Of a DNA stretch of 64,000 bases, positions 1 to 12,100 are shown piece by piece. The notes beneath the pieces were generated by a model. That model was not told the origin of the DNA. It saw nothing but the letters and a program-made list of their open reading frames with translations, and did not search any database. Every line of letters begins with the position of its first letter. Position 1 is the first letter of the stretch. The stretch covers positions 8,556,001 through 8,620,000 of the forward strand of contig WHVY01000001.1 of the NCBI GenBank assembly GCA_022266195.1. Reading direction: 5' to 3'. The position numbers were made by a program, and so were the translations under genes. The DNA is from Tetranychus cinnabarinus (taxonomy: Eukaryota; Arthropoda; Arachnida; Trombidiformes; Tetranychidae).

Positions 1-3000
1 ACATTTGAAGTTGACTCGATCAGCGATTGCAAATTTCATAATGCCATCGTAAAAGGCAACTGCTCGACATTCAAATGATGAAAGCGTGGCAAAAAGAGTT
101 TATTAATTTGATTTGGTTTGCAATGTAAGGTCCCTTCAGGGATGAGGAGTAGAGACTTACAACTGAGATCAGTTTCTCAATAACTTTAAGTATAACCAAC
201 GCTGTTAATCAATTTGAGGTTAAATTATTTTATTTCAGTTGAGGTGTCTAAGTCACCAGTAAATCAAACATTAACACAAGAACACAAAAAATAAGTAATT
301 AGCCTTATTTTTAAGTAAATTAAGTTGATGGTGATGAGCACAGTATTGAGAGAATACCCTCTTCAATCAATTAACAATTTGTTGATCACAATTTAAAGAG
401 AGAGAGAGAGAAAACATAATCTAATCTGTTGGTCAAATTGACCAGTATTTATATTAAGTTAAGAGGAAAAGGAAGAAAAGCAAAACATGTGATATTAAAC
501 TAATGGGGGTTGACATTGAATTACAAACTGTAAATTAAGAGAGGCAAAAAGTAGTGTCGATCCCTTACAGCAATATATTCAATGTTATCTTTTCATTAGT
601 GATCAATCAATTGATTGGGAATATATTTGAATTGATTGCTTGTGAATTAAATAATACATTGATCTTGTTTCCTTGATCAGATATTGATTTAGAGATTTTT
701 TATGCTCCATGTTTCCAGGTTGAGCTGAGCAAATGAAAGTCCAATGATTATGGTAATAACTTTATACCTCCTTTTAATAGTTGTCAACAACCTTTTGCAC
801 AGCTATTTGATTAGTTTTGTATTTATAACCATACACAAAGCAAATAATATTATTTGTCGAGAAATGAAAAAAAGAAGTAAGAAGAAGAAGAGGAAAGAAA
901 AGTTGTCCAACTTTTTCATGTTATTTCATGTTCTTCCATTACAGCTGAAATATTCAAGACTTTTCTCCTCAAAGCTGGAGACATACTTTTTTCATCTTTA
1001 CCATCTTTATCTTGATCAACATTAACATCAACAAAAACATCATCTTATCAAGCTTCTAATGCTATTTATTAGGTTCAACTGTCTCTGATCACGTAGAGCC
1101 ATGTGAGTTTTGACCACTGATGACCATTGAATTGAAGTGATTCACTTTTCCGGGTTAAATCAATGGATCAATCGGATTGAAAAGAAAAACTAAAAGGGAT
1201 AAACTTTTCGAAGAAACTGAATCAATACAGAAAAAGGTAAAAGATGATGAAGAGAAAAAGATGAAAGGAAATTATTATAATTATCAAGCAAGTTATAAAT
1301 ACATTTTCAATGGTTACTATTCTTGAATTGAAGATGAGCTAATCGAATTGAACATTTCTCTTCTTCTTCAGAAACAATTTTCTTTCCTCAATCTTGAAAC
1401 TTATCAAGTGAGTGATAAAAACAAAAGCCTCAAGGTTTCTCGTTATGAATATCAAATACGAATCCAGTTGAATGTTGATAACTTTATGACTGATGAATAA
1501 TGATCATGGTTTAATGATGGAGTTATTATTGTTGATAGGATCAACCTTTGAGCATTTTGCATGACCATTGAAGAGGAAAAATGTGAGAAAAGGTTTCCAT
1601 TGAAAAAGAAACAATTTTACCTTCTAATTATTCCGTCAAAGTTGATCAATTATTATTTTTCCAGCAAAAAAGAGAAAGAAAAGAAAATGGTTTTGGAATA
1701 ATTTAATTTAATCATTTAGGCCAACATTTACACACCTTTTTACCTATCATTATTCAGTTATCATATTCAATTGAAGTTCATTTAACTTGGCCAACTTTGT
1801 TATCATTTTAACAAGTGAAACCAGATTTTCCACAATTTCAATTGTGAACAGAATTGCAAGAGCAAAAAGTGAAATTGTCTTTTCCTTTCATTTCAATCAT
1901 TTCCATTGATGATAATGATAATGATAATGATGATGATGTGAATCGAGTAAATTATCACAGTGAAATGAAGAAAGTCATTTTCCATGCCAATTGAATAGGA
2001 GAAAAAAGTGAAAAGATATTTCTTCTTCTTCTTCGTACAAATGGCAAGACATCGATTAATGATTATACATTTTCTGTATGAATTGTAAAGTATCGCATGA
2101 AAGGGGCAAAAAGTAAGGAAATTGTAAAAGAATTGAAAAAAAGAGAAAAAAAGATGAGGATAATGGTGATGATGTGAAGGTGATCATGAAGTTTATTCAC
2201 CAAAACTATTTTCTCCTTACGAATACATGTTTTCATTTCCATTAAGAGACTGACAAAAGTCTCAACAATGATTAACTGTTAGGAAAATTTTTCACAAAAT
2301 TTCCCGTTCTTTAACTGTTAACACTTTAGAAGGAAATTATTTTTTCTTTGAAATTTACTTCGACAAGATCAAGGTGAATCGATCGAAAACTTGACTCTGA
2401 GTTTTACGAGTAAACGATTCTTTGGTGAAACTTGTATTTCTCAGGTAAACTTGCGTGTTACAAGTCGCTTTTCATTGTCTCAAAACTCTTGTGTTTCTGG
2501 TTTTATTTCATGTTACACATTCATTGTTCAAGAGTTTATACAATTTGTTTTTTCGTATAAAATTTACGGCTTTGGAGCAACTTTGTCCATGAATTGATGC
2601 ATTTGAAAGAACAAAATTTGACTTCATTTTTTACCATTCCATGCCTTCATGTATTATCAGTTTATTCATTTGGGAATTTTGATGTTCACTTAGTTTGTAT
2701 CAAAAATGGAGAGATTGTTTTAATGGTAAAGGGAAATCCAAAAGATAACTTGGAGGATCATCAGAAATGAGAAAATAATTCTGACCCAAGTTTGTACCTT
2801 TTCTTGTTTGCTCAATGATTTTACAAACGCTTTTGTTCTCGATGATGAAGATTAAAGGAAAAGTGTAAATACTTCGACTTTGAAAATGTTCACTTTCAAG
2901 TGAAAGAGGTTATAATTTTGTCTTTTCAAATCTCAAGACATTCTCTTTCTCACTCGAATAACACGATTCTTCAATCAGTTTTGATACAATGAAACAACCT

Positions 3001-3329
3001 GTCAATTTGAGAAGATGAAGGTAGATAAGATGAAATGATGGCAATGGCGGAGATGATGGAGATGATTGAAAAGTGAATCTATCCTAACCTAATTTAACCT
3101 TACCTTTAATAGCAAAATGTTGATGAAATATGGTTAACTGATTTATCGATAATCATAAGACTGTATCTTGGTAAAATCCAATAATAATTGTATCTTATCC
3201 AATAAAATGTACAGAAAATAAATTTGAAAAGTTGGTTCGATTCTCTATCAGATAATTGGAAAAATTTTCTGAAAGATCACCATTCTCTTGTTTTTCTAGA
3301 CGAAATTGGAAAAGTCGAGTTCTTCGTGA
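1..3329. other. Intergenic or 5' flank, no gene seen
   Basis: AT-rich with poly-purine and GAT-type simple tracts. The longest open frames are under 100 codons and of low complexity. An unseen 5' UTR exon or promoter of the side-like gene could lie here or in 5100-6045. Confidence 0.5.
1906..1938 (+). repeat. Trinucleotide/hexanucleotide microsatellite (GAT/AAT)
   Basis: A run of GATAAT and GATGAT units. Many similar short (GAT)n or (ATC)n tracts are scattered through the window. Confidence 0.85.
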
Positions 3330-3401
3330 GTCATCATGTCTGACAATCGTGAATCATCTATTCGAATTAATAATCTAAGTACTGGAGTTGATCGTTATCT
3401 T
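3330..3401 (+). repeat. 72-base inverted copy of the start of an unknown reading frame
   Basis: Matches the reverse complement of 4172-4243 at 69 of 72 positions, including the start codon region that encodes M-S-D-N-R-E-S-S-I-R. The differences give one amino-acid change (N/T) and two silent third-base changes. It ends exactly where 28S sequence begins at about 3402-3404. Confidence 0.88.
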
Positions 3402-3403
3402 CG

Positions 3404-3413
3404 ACCCACTAAT

Positions 3414-3468
<55 letters not shown>

Positions 3469-3797
3469 ATGACTTGTCGTTGCAAAAGAAATCCTGCTAA
3501 GTACGAGAGGAACCGCAGGTTCGGACAAATGGTACATGTGCCTGCTCGACCGAGCAATGGCACGACAATATCGTCCGAGGGCCTATGACTGAACGCCTAA
3601 GTCAGAATCCCGTCATTATACGGTAGCGATACCGTTAAGTACTCAGTGTGGCCATAGGTGAAACTATGTTGTTGTAACCAATATTTACCATACCCTTTAA
3701 TGGAGGGAAAGCATTCAGGTTTGGGTTGATAATAACATCAAATAGGCTATTCCGACCATAAATACAAAACGAATTTATGTTGGTCTGCCTGAGTATG
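3404..3797 (+). rRNA. 28S rRNA 3'-end fragment (truncated, probably a pseudogene)
   Basis: The + strand carries the conserved late 28S core. CCCACTAATAGGGAACGTGA begins it and the GAGCTGGGTTTAGACCGTC and TTTTACCCTACTGATGA segments follow. The sarcin-ricin loop AGTACGAGAGGAACCGCAGG is at about 3499-3518, and TATGACTGAACGCCTAAG leads to CAGAATCCC near 3610. The sequence is divergent outside these cores. Beyond about 3665 the match is uncertain; I place the end near 3797, where the neighbouring reading frame resumes. There is no 5' part of 28S, no ITS and no 18S, so it is a fragment, not an rDNA unit. Confidence 0.85.
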
Positions 3798-3798
3798 C

Positions 3799-4243
3799 AA
3801 TGATCGTGAATCATCCATTCTTTTATTGCCATAATCCATTCGTTCATCTCTCATTTCTTTCCTTAATTTTTCCAAATGTTGTTGTCGTTGTCGATTTGCT
3901 TCCTCAATCTTTTTCTTCATAGCAGCAGCTTGTTCTTCTTGACGTTGATTTACTGACGTCTTCTGTGGCGAATGTGGAGACAGTCGTATGAATGTCCTTG
4001 AAAAGGAGCAGCACGCACTTGGAAAGTATGAGAAAGATTTTCACCAAAATATTGCGCAAGATAAACGTAGAGTCTCCTTGTACCATTTAATATAAAAACT
4101 TCAGCAAAAGGAGAACCTAGAGCCACTTCCCTAACTCTATCTAAAAACACTTTATAAGGGAAAGGAGGTTGAAGATAACGATCGACACCAGTACTTAGAT
4201 TAGTAATTCGAATAGATGATTCACGATTGTCAGACATGATGAC
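3799..4243 (-). pseudogene. Unknown reading frame, frameshifted and truncated by the 28S fragment
   Basis: The minus-strand frame starts at ATG 4237-4235 (M-S-D-N-R-E-S-S). It continues through PPFPYKVFLDRVREVALGSP and LYVYLAQYFGENLSHTFQVR, then runs into a stop near 3950. A second frame takes over at about 3980 with a charged, coiled-coil-like stretch (VNQRQEEQAAAMKKKIEEAN, then RKEMRDERMDYGNKRMDD) and reaches the 28S junction near 3799. One frameshift near 3980-4000 explains both frames. I do not recognise the protein; a mobile-element ORF or a processed host gene copy are both possible. Confidence 0.55.
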
Positions 4244-4415
4244 CTACCAGATACTGCATCACTCTGGTAGGTGATTGTACTTATTAACTTTCTGACTCAA
4301 TCTTATGCCGTCTTTTTATGAATAAACCCATGACAATCCGACTCGGTAGTGATTGTGACTATAACTTCATCCCAAGTTTTCCAGATTGATTGTCGTTTAT
4401 TACAAGTGAACACTT

Positions 4416-4500
4416 ACACCGTTGGAAAGATGCGAAATTTTAGCAAAACCAATTGTTAAATGAACGGTATGAAAACACTCACATCCTTTGGTCAGCATGA
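4416..4500 (+). repeat. Dispersed repeat family, copy 1
   Basis: Aligns by eye with 50620-50705 over about 85 bases: a CCGTTGGAAAGATGCGAA-like start, AAAACCAATTG in the middle, and TGGTCAGCATGA at the end. A shorter related piece lies at 22650-22680. Degraded non-coding mobile DNA is the simplest reading. Confidence 0.6.
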
Positions 4501-6045
4501 AAATATTTTCCCGAAGATTTAACCTTATGACCTTATGACACCCGATGACCTTGAAAATGCTATACGCCGAAGTTTTTTTCCCTATAAACCTCCTATATCA
4601 AGTGCTTATTCGCTCGTATTGGAACTTGTTTTTAAAGCAAAAAGTGAATTTTTAAAGACTATAGTCGGAAAATCACACTTCTGAGTTAAGCTCTCAAAAA
4701 TAGGCTAAAATGAAAATACTTAAATGTGAGAATTTTGCTCTGTCATCAGCAGTTTTTGGGAAAATCAAGGTCAAAGTTCGAAATTCGAACGCGTTTTTAA
4801 TAGCTTCTGGTTCTCCCAACTCTATTAGAACATGGTAAACTAGAACAAAGGGCTATTTACACGAAAATGGTGTGCAAACAACTGATTCGGTGTAACTCTG
4901 AAAATTTTTCAGCTAAAAACATTTATACCCAGTTTGACATATTGCACTCTGTCAATTACCGGAAAACTTTGTTCACCAGAATCGATAAGCTCATAGATGC
5001 TCAAGACTTTGTGCCAAACAAACCAAGTATTCATATTGAATTTATTTCCATTAAACTATTTTGCAAATCTCTTTCAGTTAATCGCAAAAACAGAATATAG
5101 CTTACAATAAGTTGCTAACCAAGTTTTACTATCATTTGTGCTGAGATAGACTGAGTAGAATAAACATTATTCAAGAAATCAAATTGATTTGAGTGATTCA
5201 ATAATGAGCTCTTCACCTTGGAAACAATTTACATCTCTTGGAAGAATGAGAAAGAGCAATGAGATAAACAAAAAGGCAATATATTGATTATAAAAGTGTG
5301 AAAAGTATTTCGCTATTCTGATTCACAGATTGACGCAAGATAATCAATCAATAGTTAAATATAGTTGCATTAACTTTTACCGTAACCTTTTCATCCTTTC
5401 TCTCTTGACCATCACCATCATCATTATTATCATCATCACTATCCATAGTCTTTACTTGTAGATATAAGTATTAATATATTGAGAGTCATTTCATTATTTA
5501 ATAGATTGATCGATTTTTCTCCCATTTTGTGCAACCTTTCCGTTCACCTATCAATTTCAATTTAATTGACTTTTAAAAATTCATTTTCTAATTTGCAATT
5601 CAACATTTATTTACATTCTTACCAGTATAATGGTTCAACCGAAATTCATTATGCTGGTTGTTAGTCAAAGATTATTGATCTCAATTAGTTGTTGCTTCAA
5701 CAATTCAAACTTTTTGAGTCAAATCAACTTTTCGATTAAAAAATGATTCGAAAAATTTTCTTCCCTTTCCATGATTGAATGAAAAGTTGAACAAGTGAAG
5801 CTTTTCAATCGTTAGTCAAATCTGAATGTTTGGTAAAGAAAAACTTGTCAGTTTGTACTCATTCCAATCAACTAATCAATCATTTCATCAAGTTTTCAAT
5901 CGATTCCAACTATTGACTTTTCATGTGTGTTTTAAGAGACGATTGAAATTTTGCGTCTTGTGTTGTCTTAGATCAACTTGTATTGTCCAATGTTCACTCA
6001 AATTTCAATCTTTGATGAATAATTTCATTTCTTCTTCATTTTCAG
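4501..6045. other. Repeat-derived flank, then unannotated sequence upstream of the first coding exon
   Basis: 4501-4860 keeps the character of the repeat island (a GACCTTATGACACCCGATGA stretch near 4530). 4860-6045 is ordinary AT-rich sequence. The last 30 bases form a good pyrimidine tract and acceptor, which suggests that at least the part from some upstream donor to 6045 is a 5' UTR intron. Confidence 0.4.
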
Positions 6046-6079
6046 ACTAACCAAAAGACATGATTGGATCAAGATTGAA
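6046..6079 (+). promoter_or_regulatory. Probable 5' UTR end with overlapping 7-codon uORF
   Basis: A pyrimidine-rich tract ending in CAG at 6045 looks like a splice acceptor, so the first coding exon probably begins at 6046 and the promoter lies further upstream in an unseen UTR exon. An upstream ATG at 6060 opens a 7-codon frame whose stop TGA (6081-6083) overlaps the main ATG (6080-6082) as ATGA. The acceptor and UTR status are inferred; the uORF is read directly. Confidence 0.5.
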
Positions 6080-6140
6080 ATGAAGTTTAAATTCACTTTA
6101 TATCTATTTTACCTGATTCTGGACTCAATTTGTACTTCAG
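6080..6140 (+). CDS. side-like: side-like coding exon 1: start codon and signal peptide
   Basis: Encodes M-K-F-K-F-T-L-Y-L-F-Y-L-I-L-D-S-I-C-T-S, a basic start followed by a hydrophobic core, which is a normal secretory signal. It ends with one base of the next codon (phase 1) at a GTATTT donor. That base joins exon 2 to give Ala-Ser-Gly. This start was chosen because it is the only nearby ATG that gives a signal peptide in phase with the Ig1 exon. The next exon is 4 kb downstream, so an alternative first exon is possible but not seen. Confidence 0.78.
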
Positions 6141-9100
6141 GTATTTATAAACCTCACAAAGTTTTTGTACTGAAATGACCTGCAAACATCATCACAAAAT
6201 GAGACACTTTTTGTTGATATTCAAATGTCTGTAAATGGAAAAATTATTGATGCAAACTCTCTTTTTTTACCATTCAAGTTTTGACCTGTTTATGAATTGA
6301 ATTTTCATCAAGTTAGCAACGAAAGCGAAAAAGACAAAGCAAGAATAGGAATTCCCAACTGGAATTACTTTGCTTAATCAGATCACATTACAGTGAAAAC
6401 AGAATTGAGATAAAAAGAAGAAGTAAAGGAGAAAAAAGTAAATGCAGTAAAAGAATATTGTTTACCCAAAGAGAAGAAGCAAAAAACGGAAAAAGAAGCA
6501 AAAAAACTGTTCATTCGAAACGCACAGAATTATCATGTTATCCTTTTTCTCTCACTTCTTCCATATACATTAGACAATTTTCATTATCATTATCATTACC
6601 ATTATCAATATTGTGACATTTTTAAGGTTCCCATTGAATGTTTCACGTAAAACCAAACTTTGTTTTCTTGTTGCTCCAAATGTTAAGTTATTCAGACAAA
6701 ACTTGCCATCATGAGAAAGAGAAAAGAAAGAAAAGAAAAATGTAAATACTCAGAGTTATGATATGTGATTCAGTAAAATGAACTTGCATTTGATATTATA
6801 ATGATATAAGTTGAGTCGGATTTGAATGAAACTCGAGACTGAAAAATATTGCTTCTTAAATATTAACTCCAAGAAAGTAAACTAAAGAAAAGTGTATTTT
6901 TGATAAAACCATTTTCTGCTCTACTTTTTTTCACTATGATAACATGATAAGCTTATAAAAAATAATTTCGTTGGCAACTTTAATTGAACTCCTAATCATG
7001 TAAAAAGCATTATTGCAGAGAGAATTTGAAAGGAGCGATAAAAATTTTCTTTTCTTCGCTTCTTTTCGTCCAACGAAATTATTTTTTTTCTTCTTTTCTC
7101 TTCTCCAGCAAAGATTCTCCATTTTCATGATAATCATACATTAAAAGAGAGTAAAGCTGTTTAGCCATAATCAGTGTTTCTTTATCGATAGTAATCTTGA
7201 ATTTCATTGTTGCGATAATATTGAACAACATGTTATTCCAGTGCAGCTATTATTACACACAATATGTTTACTTCAACATTGTTACATAATCTCAACATTG
7301 TCATGATGAAACATCATGATTATCATGATTATCATGGAAAGATAAAACCAAAACCAATATTGAGTTATCAATATCAATTGCTTTAATTCTCGAACCATTT
7401 TCTCTTGAAACTTTTTTTTCGTTTTTTTCTCATTTTGCACCCTTTTCTCTATTCATAACATATTATCATTGTAATATTTTCTGTTGCACTCCCAACGATA
7501 ATGCTGGGAGTGAGAAATATCTTCAGTAGAGAGTAACTTTCACATAATAATGAGAAAAGAAAATTTTCCCTTTTAACTCAATTATTATTATGCCATTTTT
7601 ATTGTCATTATTTTGCTCTGAATCTTTTTTCATTATTTTTTATTATCGCTATTATTGTAAGTTTTTTGTAGTCACTTCACGATATTTTCATAACCACAGA
7701 TATATTTCAATTCAACTGTTCAATCGATATGAAAAAAAGTTCATTTTTTGGGTTTACATTTTTGTTTGAAATTTTCTTTTTCTCTCGAATTTTTCATTCC
7801 CTTTCTCTACCTTTTCCATCCTGGACTGTATTATGCATTATTATCATTGTTATTATTGCCATTATTTGATACATGCATTATGTATTATCTAATATTTTAT
7901 ATTTTATCACTTTCGACTCGAGTTTAGTTTTTTCTCTCTCTACAGTCGACTTTCTTTTGTTTGTTTGTTGTCTTGTTATTGACTTTGTTTCAATACTTTT
8001 TCATGCTTTTCTTCTTGTTTCATGCGTTCATGCGTTATATTTGTTTGCACAAGATTGACCCGGTTCAATAACATCATTTACATGTTGAATCAGCAGAAAA
8101 ATTTCAGACAATTTTAAATTCATTTTTCAATGTTTTCTCCAATTATTATTTGAAGGAAAACGGTTCAGATTCAAATTCAGTCAATTCATCATTTTCTACT
8201 TTTCCTCTGGAATGATAAAGCGCATCATCGGTTCAGAATGTCTTCAAAGTACATCAATTGATGTCTAGCTTTTAATAACGGCTAGAAAAATCTGTTTAGG
8301 AAAAACTGAATTATTTAGTTCCACTATTGATTTTATCGGCTTCAACAATAATTTCATTATTAAATCATAAATTAATTCTGTAACCTTTGTTAGGTTAGAT
8401 TTACGATTTGTCGAGAAAAGAAGAGAAAATTGTTAGTGGAATTAAAATGGTAAAAGTGGCGAAGAAATGGTGCTATGATAGGTATTATGAACTTGAAAAT
8501 GATGTGGCTTTTTTTCCTAATCCATTGATATTTCAATTTTTTATTCAAACGATTCCAGCGCAAGAACATCATGTAAACTCAGTTCTTCTCATGGGAAAGG
8601 AAAACAATGAAACTCACAAATAGTATGACAAGTATGACTATTGATATTGAGTTGAGAATTCTTGATTCTGCCATTGATTCATGGCTATCTGGATAGAATC
8701 TAATTTGACTGAGCTTTTCTCGTTCGATTAGGCAAAATTTTGATCAAGTTTATTCATGTTTACTCTGCTATCTAATAGTACCGGAACTGTATAAAAATTT
8801 AGATATCAAGATCAAGAAAAATGATGAAAATTTTGAACTTGATTTTATACTCTGTGGACAGAATCAGGCAAAAAATTGAAAGTTTTAAATTCGATACCAA
8901 TTAACCAAATTGAGGAGAAGGAAGAAAGTAAGACGCCAAAGTTGGATGAAAAAAAAATGAAGTTTACTTTCTGCTAAAATTTCATTTTTCAATTTGTAAA
9001 TTGAAATTTCGTTACTTAACCAGTTGCATAATCTTGGATAGTTCATCATTATGAAAACCCACTCAAAGAGTTTGACATTTCTGAAAATGTTTCAACATGT

Positions 9101-12100
9101 GATTATCTTGTAAAATGGAACAAATGTCAAAGCAACTTTTTTCTTGGCCCTGCAAATGCACATGATCTGGATGTTTTTCCTAGTAAATAACTTATCAGCT
9201 TGAAATCTTTGATATCATGACTTTTATGTGACTTGTTTATACAATCCATTCAATATTTTGAGCTGAAACAAAAAATTACCAAACTGAAAAATTTTCAGCA
9301 TGAAAGCCATGATCAAACTACATCCACGAAAAATAATCAGAGTCCGATCAGAATTTAGGTAACTAAGAAATACACGTTTCAACAGGGTTAGGGGAAAATA
9401 CAGAATCCATAGTTCTTTCTATTGAATTTGAGGGAAACTTTTTTGATTACTCAGGTTGACGGTTTTTTGCTGGATTATGGGTATTTACATGTATAAATGT
9501 ATTATAAAACTGTCTTTCAAATAAAGAGTAGAGCTTGGTGAGTAAACCTGATAACTGTACAAGAAAGTATTTAAGTTTCAATTGGACAAGAACTGTCCAT
9601 CAGAGAAATATTTGAACTCAAAAAATATTTGTTCTATTTTTTAGTTTTTTATCACTGACGATGATTTTATTTCGTGGACAATTTGAATCTTTTAAATTTG
9701 GATTGAATTTAAATGGGAAAAGCCATCGTGCTTTCATGATCGCAGCAGCTTCTTTTAAAAGTTTCAATAAAGCTAGTTAATCAGCAGATATAAAAGATGT
9801 ATGATTGGTTTGGATTGACCAGCCAGACAATCTCACAATGTTTGGACATTATTTTGTTGATTCGTATTTTTATTCAATTGCTTTTCATTTATTCAACTGA
9901 TTGGACACATTAAATGGGATAAAAATTGAGTCACAATAAAATTTGAGTTCAATAACATTTATCTGATAATGGTTGTGAGAGGTTGATAAAAGATGAACAG
10001 TTTGTTAACTCGGTCAAATGATGATGTTTACTGATGAAAAATTTTCACCTTAACAATATTTTAAAGCAAACTTTTCATGATTTACTTTTTTTTCCTATGC
10101 TTTCAGCTTCCGGAAATTATGTTGGAATTGTTGGTAAAAGTATTTCAATAGCTTGTAACACCAATTTATGGAGTGAAAATGATATCTCTTTAATCCTTTG
10201 GTATAAAGGATCCAAAGGTGTTCCAATCTATTCAATAGACTCTCGAACTACTTCACTCACCAATTCAAGGCACATGTCGTCTGGACCAAGATACAAGTTG
10301 AATGTTTCCATACTTCCTCCTGAGTTGATTATTGATTCTCTTGTAGAGGCCGACGAAGGTGAATATCGTTGTCGAGTAGACTACAAGAATGAGAGGACTC
10401 AACATTATGCCACATTTCTCGAAATTTTAGGTAAGTTGATTTTAATTTCCTTACTTCGGTAGGTAAACAAAACAGACAAAGATGATCAACTTTTCTGCAT
10501 TCATTTATTAATTCACTTATTTTTATTAAAACTTTCAAAAATTCATTTTCATTCAGCTTCTTTTCCATTGTTATAAATTCAAATGAAAAAATTGTGAAGG
10601 TTAATGATGTTTGTTTTTTGTATCAAAGTAATTCAATTATATCCACATGTTCTGGCACACCTTCATTACCTGCTCTCATCTTACTCTAGATTTTCAATTA
10701 ATTAACTGAATGAATGGTCGTTAAATGACAAAAATTGGCCAAAATATTGAACTGATTAAAAGAAAAATCTCATTTTCAACTTAAACATTAGATTTTAAGT
10801 TTGCTTGTCTGGATCCTTCAGCTTATGTGATTCATTGAATTGTCTGACATTATTATTAATGTTAATCTTTGTGAAGCAATGACAAGAGTGAAAACCTCGT
10901 TAGATGTGATCTAGATAAGAATAAAAGTCAAATTAATTCCCTCAAATCATTGCCGACGCTTTAGTTTATTGCATGATAATTGTGACGACTAAATGTAACG
11001 ACGATTTAAGCGTTTAGAAATTACAAAATTCTCAAAGTTTTGCAATAATTTTGGAAACTAAAAGTAATGATAATGATGATAAAGAAAGTTGATGATGGTG
11101 AAGATGGTTAAGCTGACTTTTTATTCGTCGGTTGCAAATAAAACGCCCATAATATGCATTTAATTCTGGTGCTTGTGTGTTACAGAATTCATCCTTTTCT
11201 ACTTCTAATACATTCTGATGAGCACTTAGGTTAGGTTCCAACTTGCCCTTCACTAACCACAACACTTTTTAGCTCAAATGATTGTGAAGTTTTGTAAAGT
11301 TGATTAAAGATTATGATAGAAGGGAAAGTTTGTTTCAGGAATGAGAAAGGCTTATATCGAACCAATGATAACAAGAGTATCATGATGATTGCGAGCGAGT
11401 AACTGTTTGAGTTAAACAATCTGCGAAACCAAGTGGTTGGGATGAAAATTTAGAGGCTTAAAGTTTCATAAGCAATCGATACGAAATGAGAAAATTTTAT
11501 CACAAAAGTAAATGAAAAAAGTCGAAAATTTTTCTTCGTTTTTTGCCTTTTTATCCAAAACTTTTGTTGAAGGAAATGCTGAACGAATTGGATGAACAAA
11601 TTAAAGCAAGTATCTTTGAAATCAATTTCATATGATTGACCATTAGATAACGATGTAATCACTGTGAAGGTTAAACAGTGAAATACTTGGGTTCATCATC
11701 ATCAAACAGTCCAATGGATTTAACAAGGTTTCAATTGATTCCTTCATTTCTTGTTGTTCGCGTTTCGCCATTTGTTCAATCGAAATGGGACAAGAAAAAG
11801 TTGCAAGTGGATATGAAAAGAGAGAGAGAAGAGCAGAATGTTTCAAGATAATGATGATAATGATTTCGATGATATTGTTACTCTTCGTCATCTTCTTGCT
11901 CTTCATTGTTGCCTTTCTTTTCCATTCTAAATGATCTTCCCTTGGTACGAATTGTTTAGCAAAAAGATTTGTTGGAAAGCAAAAAACCATCAAATTGATT
12001 GATACCCATCTTCAGGTGAAGAGATGATGATGATAAAAAAGAAGGAGAAGATTGAACAAATTGACAAGCTTAAAGTGAAAATAGTTTTTTGTGTTCTTCT

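Noticed and set aside
3404..3797. A functional rDNA locus
   Set aside because: Only the 28S 3' part is present, flanked by protein-like sequence, with no 18S, 5.8S, ITS or the rest of 28S.
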